Origin: Stutzerimonas stutzeri RCH2
GTDB lineage: Bacteria; Pseudomonadota; Gammaproteobacteria; Pseudomonadales; Pseudomonadaceae
Assembly (NCBI RefSeq): GCF_000327065.1
Contig: NC_019936.1
Coordinates: forward strand, 2,621,001-2,685,000
Length of the DNA stretch: 64,000 bases
Direction of reading: 5' to 3'
Below, one piece after another: positions 17,163 through 26,460 of the stretch (the first letter of the stretch is position 1; each line of letters begins with the position of its first letter). Both the position numbers and the translations under genes were made by a program. Below the pieces are notes generated by a model that ran no database searches, was not told the origin of the DNA, and saw only the letters and a program-made list of their open reading frames with translations.

Positions 17163-17971
17163 GCCACCCCCTCGGTAAGCTCGCCGTGGGTGCCCCAGCG
17201 GGCCAGCAGTTCGCGAAGCTTGTCCGCTGTCTGCTGCGGCCGCTCGAAAGGAAACATGTGGCCACCCGGCAGCGTATGCGCCTCGCCGCGCGCCATAAGC
17301 CGTAGCAGATAGGCGTGATGCGGCAGCACGACACGGCTGTCGCGCCCACGCACCATGGCCAGAGGAATCTTCAATGCCGGCGGCCAGCCCGGCGTCAGAT
17401 GCGGCACGCTGCGGTAGATGCTGATTTCGGTCTGCGGATCGAAACGCAGACGCACGCCCTGCCCTGCGGGTTCCAGACCATGTTCGATATAGGCCTCCAG
17501 GCACTCCGGATCGAAGTGGCTGAACAGCGCCTTGCCGGCGAAGTAGGCGCGCGCCTCCTCGACGCTGGAGAACTGCTCGCGCCGCCCAAGCGTCCGCCCT
17601 GCCGGGGTCAGCCGATCAATGAAGCCCAGGCGCTTGGCGGCCCATATGACGGTCTGATCGAACCAGGTCGGAAGCGGCGAATCCAGCATGACGACGCCGT
17701 GATACAACTCGGGCCGCAGCAGCGCGGCGCGATAATGCAGCATGCCGCCGAACGAATGCCCTATCCCCCAGACGGGTTCGTGCAAGCGTTCGAGCTGCTC
17801 GAACAGCTCATCGAGCAGATTGTTCCAGTTATCGTCAACGGGAAAGCGCGGGTCATGGCCATGACGATCCATGTGCGTGACCTCGTACTCGGGTGCGAGG
17901 GCATCGAACAGCTTGCGATAGGTCGCCGAAGGGAAGCCGTTGGCGTGGGCGAAGAAGATACGCTGGGACAT
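17159..17971 (-). CDS. Alpha/beta hydrolase
   Basis: 270 residues. It opens directly with a strand and the motif FAHANGFPSATY (7-18), then the nucleophile elbow GHSFGGM with Ser-73 and a C-terminal LPGGHMFPFERP with the catalytic His. The HANGFP start is typical of a distinct bacterial hydrolase subgroup. ATG 17971 was chosen because homologous sequence starts at SQRIFFAHANG. Coupled by a 4-base overlap to the second hydrolase. The two proteins share the fold but have little similarity outside the motifs, so this is probably not a recent duplication. Confidence 0.83.
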   Translation of the reverse strand: MSQRIFFAHANGFPSATYRKLFDALAPEYEVTHMDRHGHDPRFPVDDNWNNLLDELFEQLERLHEPVWGIGHSFGGMLHYRAALLRPELYHGVVMLDSPLPTWFDQTVIWAAKRLGFIDRLTPAGRTLGRREQFSSVEEARAYFAGKALFSHFDPECLEAYIEHGLEPAGQGVRLRFDPQTEISIYRSVPHLTPGWPPALKIPLAMVRGRDSRVVLPHHAYLLRLMARGEAHTLPGGHMFPFERPQQTADKLRELLARWGTHGELTEGVA

Positions 17972-18098
17972 GAAGGCATTGCCGGACAGACTGAACGCCC
18001 ATTGTCTGGCAGGCCCTGGCATGCGGCAATCGCCATAGGCCTGCCGAATGAAGGGCATTCAGGCCAATCAGCAGGTCACTATGACGGCAGGCTGCAAA

Positions 18099-18542
18099 TC
18101 AGCCCGCACCGTTGCCCTTGTCCAGCGGCACGATAGCCACGGTCAGCCGCGAAATGCAGCTGGGCTTGCCGTCCTCCCCGCTCAGGCGAATATCCCAGAC
18201 ATGCGTCGAGCGTCCCAGGTGCACCGCTCGGCAAACGCCGGTCACACGGCCACTGCGCAGGCCGCGCAGATGATTGGCGTTCACCTCCAGTCCGACGCAG
18301 TAGAACTTGCTGGTGTCGATGCAGTGATAGCTCGCCATCGAGCCGAGGGTCTCGGCCAACACCACCGAAGCGCCGCCATGGAGCAGACCATAGGGCTGAT
18401 GGGTACGGGCATCGACCGGCATGCTTGCGGTGATCGAGACGTCGTCGAAGGATTCGAAGCGTATATCCAGCAGATCACTGATGGTGTTCTTGCGGGTGCT
18501 GTGAAGCGCTTCCAGGTCGGGTTGACGGTGCCAGATGCTCAA
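18099..18542 (-). CDS. Hotdog-fold thioesterase, MenI/YdiI-like
   Basis: 147 residues, single hotdog domain. The catalytic segment HGGASVVLAETLGSM has His-55 and Glu-64, matching the Glu63 region of E. coli MenI (YdiI), a 1,4-dihydroxy-2-naphthoyl-CoA thioesterase; THQPYGLLHGGA is also shared. Pseudomonads make ubiquinone, not menaquinone, so another aryl- or acyl-CoA substrate is likely. The start codon is TTG (18540-18542) with an AGGAG ribosome-binding site 8 bases upstream; there is no plausible in-frame ATG nearby. Confidence 0.85.
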   Translation of the reverse strand: MSIWHRQPDLEALHSTRKNTISDLLDIRFESFDDVSITASMPVDARTHQPYGLLHGGASVVLAETLGSMASYHCIDTSKFYCVGLEVNANHLRGLRSGRVTGVCRAVHLGRSTHVWDIRLSGEDGKPSCISRLTVAIVPLDKGNGAG

Positions 18543-18611
18543 GACAGGTACTCCTGATGGTTATTGTTCTGCGGTCAGGCTCGCCCCAAGTGCAAGGCGA
18601 GCCGCCCAACC

Positions 18612-19070
18612 CTAACCAACGTGATGCACGGAAACCAGTCGCATCAGCCCTCCGGCAATCGCTTCGCCTTCCAGCTCAACCAGTGAAGCCGTCGCCATGG
18701 GCAGCGGATCGGCGTAATGACCGTTGATCAACCAGCCCGCCAGGTTGCCGACAAACGGCTGATGCGTGACCAGCAGCAGGTCGCTTTCGCCCCGCAGGTC
18801 CAGCTCGCGCAATGCCTCGGCAAGATCGGATTCCGGTGTCGCCCAGTCAACCGTCTCGCAGTGACCGGCAAAGCCGAGCGCCTTGCGTACCTCGTCCGCA
18901 GTCTGCTGTGCGCGCCGAAACGGACTTACCAGAATCGTCTGCAGCGGCTTGCCACGCAGAAATGTGGCGCTGCGGCGCACGTCACGTCGACCACCCTCGG
19001 TCAGATTGCGCTCGGCATCGGTACGGGCCTGCGGCTCGGCTTCACCATGTCGCAACAACCATAGCCTCAT
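18612..19070 (-). CDS. sixA: Phosphohistidine phosphatase SixA
   Basis: 152 residues, minimal histidine-phosphatase fold. The catalytic RHG motif is in WLLRHGEAEP with His-8, and the second His is in LLLVTHQPFVGNLAGWL. E. coli SixA removes phosphate from phosphohistidine in the NPr/PTS-Ntr chain. The start overlaps the stop of the DUF4389 gene by 4 bases, so they are coupled, as gpsA-DUF4389-sixA on the minus strand. Confidence 0.92.
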   Translation of the reverse strand: MRLWLLRHGEAEPQARTDAERNLTEGGRRDVRRSATFLRGKPLQTILVSPFRRAQQTADEVRKALGFAGHCETVDWATPESDLAEALRELDLRGESDLLLVTHQPFVGNLAGWLINGHYADPLPMATASLVELEGEAIAGGLMRLVSVHHVG

Positions 19071-19423
19071 GGAGTCGGCCCCTGCTGGGGATCTTTCGGC
19101 TCGACCGGTGGCACCGGCGGGACCGGATTGCTCAGCTCCACATCGGCCGGCCTGGGCGTCGGCCAGTCGGACAGCGGCCAGGGCTTGCGCTCGGTATTGA
19201 AGGTGGCGAAGCGACCGATCTGCGCGATGTACTGGCTGAGGCTGTCGCCAAACGCCTGCAGGCTGGAATCCGGGTGCCCCTTGACCAGGCGCATCACCAG
19301 CTGCAGCACCACGACCACCAGCAGCGCCAGCTCGGCCAATTGCCAGACGAAAAAGAAGATCAGCATCCAGAGGGCCCGCAGGATCAGTGACTCCCGGTCC
19401 GTGGCCTGGTTAGATTGGTTCAT
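19067..19423 (-). CDS. DUF4389 domain-containing membrane protein
   Basis: 118 residues. A strongly hydrophobic N-terminal half (LWMLIFFFVWQLAELALLVVVVL, about 20-42, quoted here only in part as a helix hairpin) is followed by a charged region (FATFNTERKPWPLSDWP) and a Pro-rich tail (about 95-118). This is the DUF4389 pattern of small membrane proteins. Function unknown. ATG 19423 is used; the longer frame runs into gpsA. Located between gpsA and sixA with overlapping ends on the sixA side, a typical Pseudomonas arrangement. Confidence 0.8.
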   Translation of the reverse strand: MNQSNQATDRESLILRALWMLIFFFVWQLAELALLVVVVLQLVMRLVKGHPDSSLQAFGDSLSQYIAQIGRFATFNTERKPWPLSDWPTPRPADVELSNPVPPVPPVEPKDPQQGPTP

Positions 19424-19445
19424 GAAGGTTTCCCCTACGCTCGGC

Positions 19446-20468
19446 TCAGAATCCGTCGGTTGAAATGAAATCCACATCGGTCTTCGGCTCGCCGCGCATC
19501 AGTACACCGATGATCTGATCCAGCGTACGCCCCTCGAACAGGACGGCATGGAGACCCGCGACCAGCGGCATGTAGACCTGCAGCTCCTCGGCCTTGCACT
19601 TGAGCACCTTGATGGTATTCACGCCCTCGGCGACCTCGCCCAGCCGGGAAACCGCCTCGTCGAGGCTGAGCCCTTCACCGAGCGCATAGCCGACCTGGAA
19701 ATTGCGGCTCTTTTGCGATGTGCAGGTGACGATCAGATCGCCTACGCCAGCCAGGCCGAGAAAGGTCATGGGATTGGCCCCGAGCTTCACGGCGAATCGC
19801 GTCATCTCCGCCAGCGCCCGGGTAATCAGCATGCTGCGCGTGTTCTCGCCCATGCCCAGTGCGGCAGCCATACCCGCCATGATCGCGTAAACATTCTTCA
19901 GCGCCCCACCCAACTCGACGCCGAAGCGATCCGAGCTTGCGTAGACGCGGAAGGTGCGGCCGTGCAGCACCTGCTGGACGCTGCGGCAGAGCGCTTCGTC
20001 CTGACTTGCCACGACCGTTGCGGTCAGCGCGTGCTCGGCCACCTCACGTGCCAGGTTCGGGCCAGACAACACGCCGATGCGGGCATCTGGCGCAATCTGT
20101 TCGAGAATCTGGCTCATCAGCATGAAACCATCGGCCTCGATACCCTTGGTGGTGCTGACCAGCATCTTGCCGCCAAGCTGCTTCGCGAACGGCTGCAGCG
20201 CCTGGCGCAATGCGCTGGATGGCAGCGCGACAAAGATCAGCTCGCAGGCATCCAGGGTCGACGGCAGGTCGGTGGTCGGCTCCACCTGCTTGAGAATCTC
20301 CACACCTTTTAGATAGCGAGGGTTCTGCCGCAGCGTCCGGATGCTCTCAGCCTGCTCGGGATCACGCATCCAGAGCAGAACGTGGTGACCGTTCTCGGCC
20401 AGCAGATTGGCGATTGCGGTACCGAAACTGCCGCCGCCGAGTACGGCGATGGGTTGCTGTCGTGTCAT
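19446..20468 (-). CDS. gpsA: Glycerol-3-phosphate dehydrogenase [NAD(P)+]
   Basis: 340 residues, cytoplasmic. It reduces dihydroxyacetone phosphate to sn-glycerol 3-phosphate, the phospholipid backbone. N-terminal Rossmann motif [13 protein letters not shown], substrate/Lys motif STTKGIEAD and the conserved [23 protein letters not shown] 20468 ([13 protein letters not shown]) is preferred over an upstream in-frame ATG at 20489, which adds unrelated residues. First gene of gpsA-DUF4389-sixA; with fabAB divergent upstream, the local theme is membrane-lipid synthesis. Confidence 0.96.
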   Translation of the reverse strand: MTRQQPIAVLGGGSFGTAIANLLAENGHHVLLWMRDPEQAESIRTLRQNPRYLKGVEILKQVEPTTDLPSTLDACELIFVALPSSALRQALQPFAKQLGGKMLVSTTKGIEADGFMLMSQILEQIAPDARIGVLSGPNLAREVAEHALTATVVASQDEALCRSVQQVLHGRTFRVYASSDRFGVELGGALKNVYAIMAGMAAALGMGENTRSMLITRALAEMTRFAVKLGANPMTFLGLAGVGDLIVTCTSQKSRNFQVGYALGEGLSLDEAVSRLGEVAEGVNTIKVLKCKAEELQVYMPLVAGLHAVLFEGRTLDQIIGVLMRGEPKTDVDFISTDGF

Positions 20469-20898
20469 GTGGGTTCCGTTATGAGCCATTCGAAATGGCA
20501 GTGCCGGGCATTATACGTTTCGCGTTCACAGCGGCCAGCGCAACCACCACAGCCCGTGAAATCATTCGGTTACAGTTGGATCGAAAGGCAGTCGAAGCCC
20601 GCCCGACCCGTTGGAACAAGGCTTCAATCGATCCATGCAACCGTCACTGCAACGATTGTCTATAGAGGACAAGCTGTCGCAAGGTCCTCGTTAGCCTTTC
20701 AGGAGTGTTAAAGTAGCCGCCCGATTCTGTCTTTGCGTCCTTCAGCCGCAGGTACGGGTTGAATGGCGTCGCTGTTGGCAGGCTGTGACTTTAGCCACAA
20801 CGCGGCAGTCTATGACTAGTCTTGATGATCAGGCCTCGAATTCTGGCCCGGTATGTAAGCAGCAAAGCCCTTCGCAAGGGGCCCATTGAGGAATACGC
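20469..20898. other. Long intergenic region gpsA-fabA
   Basis: 430 bases without a convincing gene, between divergent gpsA and fabA. It must hold both promoters. I see a CRP/Vfr-like half-palindrome at 20784-20799 and the fabA ribosome-binding region (GAGGAA before ATG 20899), but no DesT- or FabR-like palindrome that I can read with confidence. Short frames here look like noise. Confidence 0.5.
20784..20799. promoter_or_regulatory. Possible CRP/Vfr-like site upstream of fabA
   Basis: TGTGA-N6-CCACA at 20784-20799 differs from the CRP core TGTGA-N6-TCACA at one base. It lies about 100 bases before the fabA start. Weak evidence from a short motif alone. Confidence 0.25.
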
Positions 20899-21414
20899 AT
20901 GACCAAACAACACGCCTTTACTCGGGAAGACCTGCTTCGTTGCAGCCGCGGCGAACTCTTCGGTCCCGGTAATGCGCAACTGCCCGCGCCGAACATGCTG
21001 ATGGTCGATCGTATCGTTCACATCAGCGAAGTGGGCGGCAAGTATGGCAAGGGCGAACTGGTTGCCGAACTGGATATCAACCCTGATCTCTGGTTCTTCG
21101 CTTGCCATTTCGAAGGCGATCCGGTCATGCCCGGCTGCCTGGGCCTGGATGCCATGTGGCAGCTGGTCGGCTTCTACCTCGGCTGGCAGGGCAACCCTGG
21201 GCGCGGCCGCGCGCTGGGTTCCGGCGAAGTGAAGTTCTTCGGTCAGGTACTGCCGACCGCCAAGAAAGTCACCTACAACATCCACATCAAGCGCACCATC
21301 AATCGCTCGCTGATCCTCGGCATCGCCGATGGCACCGTCAGCGTTGATGGCCGCGAGATCTACAGTGCCGAAGGTTTGCGCGTCGGCCTGTTCACCTCTA
21401 CCGACAGCTTTTGA
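20899..21414 (+). CDS. fabA: 3-hydroxydecanoyl-ACP dehydratase/isomerase
   Basis: 171 residues, hotdog fold, cytoplasmic. It dehydrates 3-hydroxydecanoyl-ACP and isomerises trans-2- to cis-3-decenoyl-ACP, the branch point to unsaturated fatty acids. The active-site His-70 in [13 protein letters not shown] and Asp-84 in LGLDAMWQL match E. coli FabA exactly in number. fabB begins 11 bases after the stop, so the two form the classic fabAB operon. Confidence 0.98.
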   Translation: MTKQHAFTREDLLRCSRGELFGPGNAQLPAPNMLMVDRIVHISEVGGKYGKGELVAELDINPDLWFFACHFEGDPVMPGCLGLDAMWQLVGFYLGWQGNPGRGRALGSGEVKFFGQVLPTAKKVTYNIHIKRTINRSLILGIADGTVSVDGREIYSAEGLRVGLFTSTDSF

Positions 21415-21425
21415 AGGACATCCGC

Positions 21426-22643
21426 ATGCGTCGCGTCGTGATCACTGGCCTGGGTATCGTTTCCTGCCTGGGCAATGACAAAGAGACCGTCTCCGGCAAC
21501 CTGCGCGCCGGCCGCCCCGGCATTCGCTTCAACCAGTCCTACGCGGACATGGGGCTGCGCAGCCAGGTTTCCGGTTCCGTCAACCTGAACCTCGAAGAGC
21601 TGATCGACCGCAAGGTTCTGCGCTTCATGGGCGACGCTGCCGCCTATGCCTATCTGGCAATGGAGCAGGCGGTCAAGGACGCCGGTTTCAGCCTCGATGA
21701 CATCTCCAACCCGCGCATCGGCCTGGTGGCCGGTTCCGGTGGTGCTTCCACCATCAACCAGATGGAAGCCATCGACATCCTGCGCGACAAGGGCGTCAAG
21801 CGCATCGGCCCATATCGCGTACCGCGCACCATGAGCAGCACCGTTTCTGCCTGCCTGGCGACGCCGTTCCGCATCAAGGGCATCAACTACTCCATCGCTT
21901 CGGCCTGCGCCACCAGCGCGCATTGCATCGGCCATGCCATGGAGCAGATCCAGATGGGCAAGCAGGACGTGGTGTTCGCTGGTGGCGGTGAAGAAGAGCA
22001 CTGGAGCCAGAGCTGCCTGTTCGACGCCATGGGCGCGTTGTCCAGCCAGTACAACGAGACCCCGGAAAAGGCCTCCCGCGCCTATGACGCCAAGCGTGAT
22101 GGTTTCGTCATTGCCGGCGGTGGCGGCATGGTCGTGGTCGAAGAACTGGAGCATGCGCTCAAGCGCGGCGCCAAGATCTACGCGGAAATCGTCGGCTACG
22201 GGGCTACTTCCGACGGCTACGACATGGTCGCGCCGAGCGGTGAAGGCGCGCTGCGCTGTATGCAGCAGGCGATGTCTACCGTGGACACCACCATCGACTA
22301 CCTCAACACTCACGGCACCTCGACGCCAGTGGGCGATGTGGCCGAGATCAAGGCCGTGCGCAACATGTTTGGCGACAAGATCCCGACCATCAGCTCGACC
22401 AAGAGCTTGTCCGGTCACTCGCTGGGTGCCGCAGGCGTCCACGAAGCGATCTACTCGATGCTGATGATGGAAGGTAACTTCATCGCCGGCTCGGCCAACA
22501 TCGACGAGCTGGACCCGGAAGTTGCCGACATGCCGATCCTGCGCGAAACCCGCGAGAACGCTCAGCTCGACACCGTGATGAGCAACAGCTTCGGCTTCGG
22601 TGGCACCAACGCGACTCTGGTGCTGCGCCGCTTCAAGGGCTGA
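21426..22643 (+). CDS. fabB: 3-oxoacyl-ACP synthase I
   Basis: 405 residues. It elongates cis-3-decenoyl-ACP made by FabA. Catalytic Cys-161 in [12 protein letters not shown], with His in [13 protein letters not shown] and in [12 protein letters not shown] completing the Cys-His-His triad. ATG 21426 ([10 protein letters not shown]) follows the fabA stop and is preferred over a TTG at 21411. A strong terminator follows immediately. Confidence 0.98.
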   Translation: MRRVVITGLGIVSCLGNDKETVSGNLRAGRPGIRFNQSYADMGLRSQVSGSVNLNLEELIDRKVLRFMGDAAAYAYLAMEQAVKDAGFSLDDISNPRIGLVAGSGGASTINQMEAIDILRDKGVKRIGPYRVPRTMSSTVSACLATPFRIKGINYSIASACATSAHCIGHAMEQIQMGKQDVVFAGGGEEEHWSQSCLFDAMGALSSQYNETPEKASRAYDAKRDGFVIAGGGGMVVVEELEHALKRGAKIYAEIVGYGATSDGYDMVAPSGEGALRCMQQAMSTVDTTIDYLNTHGTSTPVGDVAEIKAVRNMFGDKIPTISSTKSLSGHSLGAAGVHEAIYSMLMMEGNFIAGSANIDELDPEVADMPILRETRENAQLDTVMSNSFGFGGTNATLVLRRFKG

Positions 22644-22660
22644 GCCCTAGCGCCGGCAGA

Positions 22661-22690
22661 ACGCCCCGACTAGTCGGGGCGTTTTCGTTT
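22661..22690 (+). terminator. Rho-independent terminator of fabAB
   Basis: A perfect inverted repeat, ACGCCCCGACT (22661-22671) with AGTCGGGGCGT (22672-22682), is followed by TTTCGTTT 18 bases after the fabB stop. Confidence 0.85.
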
Positions 22691-22740
22691 GTGCGCCCAG
22701 AAGCCGAACGATGCGGTGGCTGTCGCCACAGCGTCTGGCA

Positions 22741-23784
22741 TCAGACCAATCGACGACCGTTTCGCCATTGCGCTGGTGGTCGCCCTGTCCAGCGCTTGAA
22801 GGCCCGACAGAACGCCGCAACCTCGGCGAAGCCGCTCTGCTCGGCCACCTCCTGCACGCTGAGGTGCTCGTTGCTGAGCAGCCGCAGAGCGAATTCCCGA
22901 CGTAACGACTCCTTGATCTGCCGCACCGAGGTGCCTTCATCCTGCAGCCGACGCCGCAAGGTGCGTGGCGTCATCAGCAGTTGCTGGCTGATCTCCCCTA
23001 GCTCTGGCATGTGCCGGAGATCGTAATGCTGCAGCAACAGCCTGACGCGAGTCTGCAAGCTGTTGTCCTGCACGGGCCGGTGCAGGATCACCCCCGGACA
23101 GTCGCGCAGAAACGCCTGTAGCTCGGTGTCGCTGCGCAGGATTGGCAGCTGCAGGACGCGTGGATGCAGATAGAAGCCACAACGGGGCTGGTCGTGGTGC
23201 AGCTCGCCAATGAACATCACCCGATACTCAGCCGCGTGACTGGGGGCCGGGTAGCCGAAACAGGTGGCGACGACAGGAATCTGCTGCCCGATCAGCCAGC
23301 CGGCGAAGCGCTGCCACATCAACAGAATGAACTCCTGCAGGAAATGATCAGGATCGAATTGCTGATGCAGATGCAAGCGGTAGAACACCAGTGGTGACTG
23401 CGCGGGCGCAAGATCCAGGCCGATATCCAGGTCGTCCCTGACAGCGGTATAGAAACGCGCGCTGCGCTCCAACATGCCGCCAAGGGTCTTTGCGCCCAAG
23501 GCGAACTCCGCCATGAGCGAGAACACGCCCCGCTTGCAGGCTCTTGGCGCCATCCCCATGAATTCGTCCGCGGTAGCGCGCCAGACCGCCTTGATCAATT
23601 CGCTGAGCTGATGTTCGGTGATCAACCTTTCGGGCTGATCGAGCCAGTGCGCTGGGATGCCGGCAGCGGCCAGCAACTGCAGCGGATCCGCCCCCTGTCG
23701 CACGGCGCCGCCGATGCCGGCTCGCAGGTAGTGATTGGCGATATGCGCCCTGGCCAACGACCTGGGCAACTCCGTCGCAGTCAT
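22741..23784 (-). CDS. AraC-family transcriptional regulator (OruR-like)
   Basis: 347 residues. The N-terminal ~200 residues are an arabinose-binding-type sensor domain, as in OruR/ArgR-like AraC regulators. The C-terminal AraC domain has two helix-turn-helix units: TPRTLRRRLQDEGTS and LSVQEVAEQSGFAEVAAFCRAF, ending WTGRPPAQWR. It is divergent from the acyl-CoA dehydrogenase gene and probably controls the dehydrogenase-thiolase-ligase operon; the inducer might be an acyl-CoA or fatty acid. Regulation of that operon is inference from position. Confidence 0.88.
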   Translation of the reverse strand: MTATELPRSLARAHIANHYLRAGIGGAVRQGADPLQLLAAAGIPAHWLDQPERLITEHQLSELIKAVWRATADEFMGMAPRACKRGVFSLMAEFALGAKTLGGMLERSARFYTAVRDDLDIGLDLAPAQSPLVFYRLHLHQQFDPDHFLQEFILLMWQRFAGWLIGQQIPVVATCFGYPAPSHAAEYRVMFIGELHHDQPRCGFYLHPRVLQLPILRSDTELQAFLRDCPGVILHRPVQDNSLQTRVRLLLQHYDLRHMPELGEISQQLLMTPRTLRRRLQDEGTSVRQIKESLRREFALRLLSNEHLSVQEVAEQSGFAEVAAFCRAFKRWTGRPPAQWRNGRRLV

Positions 23785-23860
23785 TCGGCTGCTCCTTGGC
23801 TTTCCGCTCGGCAGTATGGCGCGTTTCCAATCCGTGATGGCCTATCCGATCAATCAAAAC

Positions 23861-23873
23861 GACCGCAACGGTC
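23861..23873. promoter_or_regulatory. Small inverted repeat in the araC/acyl-CoA dehydrogenase gap
   Basis: GACCG (23861-23865) and CGGTC (23869-23873) flank CAA in the 174-base divergent promoter region. It could be part of the AraC-type regulator's binding site. The repeat is short and chance cannot be excluded. Confidence 0.25.
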
Positions 23874-23958
23874 ATTCAAAGCACGCGAGCAAGCTCTTAT
23901 TAATAGCCATGCACCTGCTCGGTGACCGACCAGAACAAGAACAATCAAAGGGCTCAGC

Positions 23959-25137
23959 ATGAACGAACAGACCCTGCGGGGCGCGGATTGCGCAACCAGC
24001 GAAGATGACCAGACACTGTTTCAGGATTCGGTGCGACGCTTTCTTCAACAGGAAGTGGCGCCCCACTACGAGCAATGGGAAGCCGACCACCAGCTGCCAC
24101 GCGCGCTCTGGCATCGCCTCGGCGAAGCGGGCCTGCTCGGCGTAGACCTGCCGGAGCAGCTGGGTGGCTGCGCAGCAGGAGTCGAGACCTGCCTGATGAT
24201 CTGCGAGGAAATATCCCGCCAGGGCTTCGGCGGGCTAGCCAGCGGCTACAACATCCACGCCAACATCGTGATGCCCTATATCCACCACCTGGGCAACCCT
24301 GCGCAGCAGGCTTGCTGGCTACCGCGCATGGCCGCTGGCGAAGTGCTGGGCGCCATTGCCATGACCGAGCCTGGCGCCGGAAGCGATCTGGCCGCCATGC
24401 GCGCCAGTGCGCAGAAGGTTCCTGGCGGCTGGAAGCTCAACGGCAGCAAGGTATTCATCACCAACGGCCTGCTGGCGGACATGGTGATCGTCTGCGCCAA
24501 GACAGACCCGAACGCCCGGGCCCGCGGCGTCTCGCTGTTTCTGGTGGATACCACTTTGCCAGGCTTTTCTCGCGGCAAAGCGATCCGCAAGATCGGCCAG
24601 CACGCCAGCGACACCGCCGAGCTGTTCTTCGACGATCTGATCGTGCCGGAGGATGCGCTGCTTGGCGACGCGGGCAAGGGCTTCGCCTATCTGATGCAAG
24701 AACTGCCTCGGGAGCGTCTGGGTGTGGCAGCGCAAGCCATCGGAGCCATCGACGGCGCCCTGCAGCTGACCCTGGACTACGTCCAGCAACGGCGTGCATT
24801 CGGTCAGCGCATAGCCGACTTCCAGAACACCCGCTTCACGCTGGCCGAAGTGCGTGCACACCTGGAGATGGGACGCGCCTATTTCGAGAAGTGCCTGCAG
24901 CGCTACGCCCGTGGAGAAATGAGCAGCACCGACGCAGCAGCCCTCAAGTTGATGCTCAGCGAGATGCAGTGCCGCTGCGTCGACCAATGCCTGCAACTGT
25001 TCGGCGGCTACGGCTACACCCTCGAATATCCAATCTCGCGCTTTTATGTGGATGCGCGCATCCAGACCATCTATGCGGGCACTTCCGAAATCATGAAAGA
25101 AGTGATCGCCCGCGACATGCTTGGGCCTGTGGCCTGA
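23959..25137 (+). CDS. Acyl-CoA dehydrogenase
   Basis: 392 residues, the usual acyl-CoA dehydrogenase length with all three domains: N-terminal helical domain, middle beta domain with AMTEPGAGSDLAAM and the FAD-binding WKLNGSKVFITNG, and C-terminal helical domain with QLFGGYGYTLEYPISRFY. The catalytic base is probably Glu-377 in YAGTSEIMKEV. It introduces the trans-2 double bond into an acyl-CoA and passes electrons to ETF. First gene of a three-gene catabolic set with a thiolase (24-base gap) and an acyl-CoA ligase. Substrate class is not readable. Confidence 0.93.
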   Translation: MNEQTLRGADCATSEDDQTLFQDSVRRFLQQEVAPHYEQWEADHQLPRALWHRLGEAGLLGVDLPEQLGGCAAGVETCLMICEEISRQGFGGLASGYNIHANIVMPYIHHLGNPAQQACWLPRMAAGEVLGAIAMTEPGAGSDLAAMRASAQKVPGGWKLNGSKVFITNGLLADMVIVCAKTDPNARARGVSLFLVDTTLPGFSRGKAIRKIGQHASDTAELFFDDLIVPEDALLGDAGKGFAYLMQELPRERLGVAAQAIGAIDGALQLTLDYVQQRRAFGQRIADFQNTRFTLAEVRAHLEMGRAYFEKCLQRYARGEMSSTDAAALKLMLSEMQCRCVDQCLQLFGGYGYTLEYPISRFYVDARIQTIYAGTSEIMKEVIARDMLGPVA

Positions 25138-25161
25138 CCGACCGACAAGAAGGAATTCCAG

Positions 25162-26358
25162 ATGAACGACACAGTTGCGCTGCAGGACGTGGTGATCCTA
25201 TCCGGCGCCCGAACCGCCATCGGCGACTTCGGCGCCAGCCTGTCGGGCTATAGCCCTGCCGAGCTGGGGACTTTTGCCGGCCGTGCCGCCATCGAACGCG
25301 CCGGCGTGGCGGCGGAGGAAATCGACCACTGCATCTTCGGCCACATCATCACGACCAGCCCGCAGGATGCCTACCTGGCGCGACATGTTGCCCTGAACTG
25401 CGGCCTCGCCGAGCACTCGGCGGCAATGAACGTGAACCGCCTGTGCGGATCATCGGTGCAGTCGCTGATATCCGCCGCGCAGATGATCCAGGCGGGTGCC
25501 AGCCGTCTCGCCCTTGCCGGTGGCGCCGAAAGCATGAGCCAGGGCGCGTATCTGCTGCCCAAGCTGCGTTTCGGTCAGCGCATGGGCGATGCAGCCGCCG
25601 TGGATCTGACCATCGGCATACTCAGCGACCCGTTCGGCAGCGGGCACATGGGCATCACCGCCGAGAATGTCGCCGCCCGCTATGGTTTCACCCGCGAGCA
25701 ACTCGACCAGTATGCCTGCGACAGCCACCGCAAGGCTGCCAATGCAATGGCTGCGGGGCACCTGACGACGCAGATCGTCAGCGTCCCGATCAACAAGGGC
25801 CGTGCTGCCGGGGAGTTCTCTCAGGACGAGCACGTGCGGCCTGACACCACGCTGGAGGGCCTGCAGAAGCTGCGCGCAGCATTCAAGAAGGACGGAATGG
25901 TGACAGCCGGCAACGCCTCGCCGCTCAACGACGGCGCTGCGGCACTCGTGCTTGGCTCAGCGCAGGAAGCCGCCAGGCTCGGGTTGCGCCCCCGCGCCCG
26001 CTTCCTCAGCTACGCGTTCGCCGGTGTCGAGCCGCAACTGATGGGCTTGGGGCCGATTCCTGCGGTGCAGCGGGCGCTGACGGCAGCAAACCTACGTCTG
26101 GCCGACATCGACATCATCGAGTCCAACGAAGCCTTCGCCGCCCAGGCGCTAGCAGTGGCGCAGAGCCTGGAGTTCGATCCAGACAAGGTGAACGTCAACG
26201 GCGGAGCGATTGCCCATGGTCACCCGGTCGGTTCCACCGGGTCGATTCTCACCCTGAAAGCGTTGTATGAGCTTGAACGCCTCGGCAAGCGTCACGCGCT
26301 TATCACCATGTGCATCGGCGGCGGACAGGGCATTGCGCTGATTCTCGAGCGCCTCTGA
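25162..26358 (+). CDS. Acetyl-CoA C-acyltransferase (thiolase)
   Basis: 398 residues, degradative or biosynthetic thiolase of the acetyl-CoA acyltransferase family. Nucleophilic Cys-95 in NRLCGSSVQSL, His-354 in AHGHPVGSTG and proton-donor Cys-384 in MCIGGGQG are all present, so it should be active. It cleaves a 3-oxoacyl-CoA with CoA, releasing acetyl-CoA. An AAGGA ribosome-binding site lies before ATG 25162. No dedicated hydratase or 3-hydroxyacyl-CoA dehydrogenase is in this cluster; those steps would be borrowed from elsewhere. Confidence 0.93.
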   Translation: MNDTVALQDVVILSGARTAIGDFGASLSGYSPAELGTFAGRAAIERAGVAAEEIDHCIFGHIITTSPQDAYLARHVALNCGLAEHSAAMNVNRLCGSSVQSLISAAQMIQAGASRLALAGGAESMSQGAYLLPKLRFGQRMGDAAAVDLTIGILSDPFGSGHMGITAENVAARYGFTREQLDQYACDSHRKAANAMAAGHLTTQIVSVPINKGRAAGEFSQDEHVRPDTTLEGLQKLRAAFKKDGMVTAGNASPLNDGAAALVLGSAQEAARLGLRPRARFLSYAFAGVEPQLMGLGPIPAVQRALTAANLRLADIDIIESNEAFAAQALAVAQSLEFDPDKVNVNGGAIAHGHPVGSTGSILTLKALYELERLGKRHALITMCIGGGQGIALILERL

Positions 26359-26460
26359 ATGCAGGAATAAGTTGCACCGAATAAGGCGGCGACCAGCGGC
26401 GAGTCGTTGGTCGCCCATGACCCTCATGCCGCAACAAAAATAATTATTCGAGGTATGCCC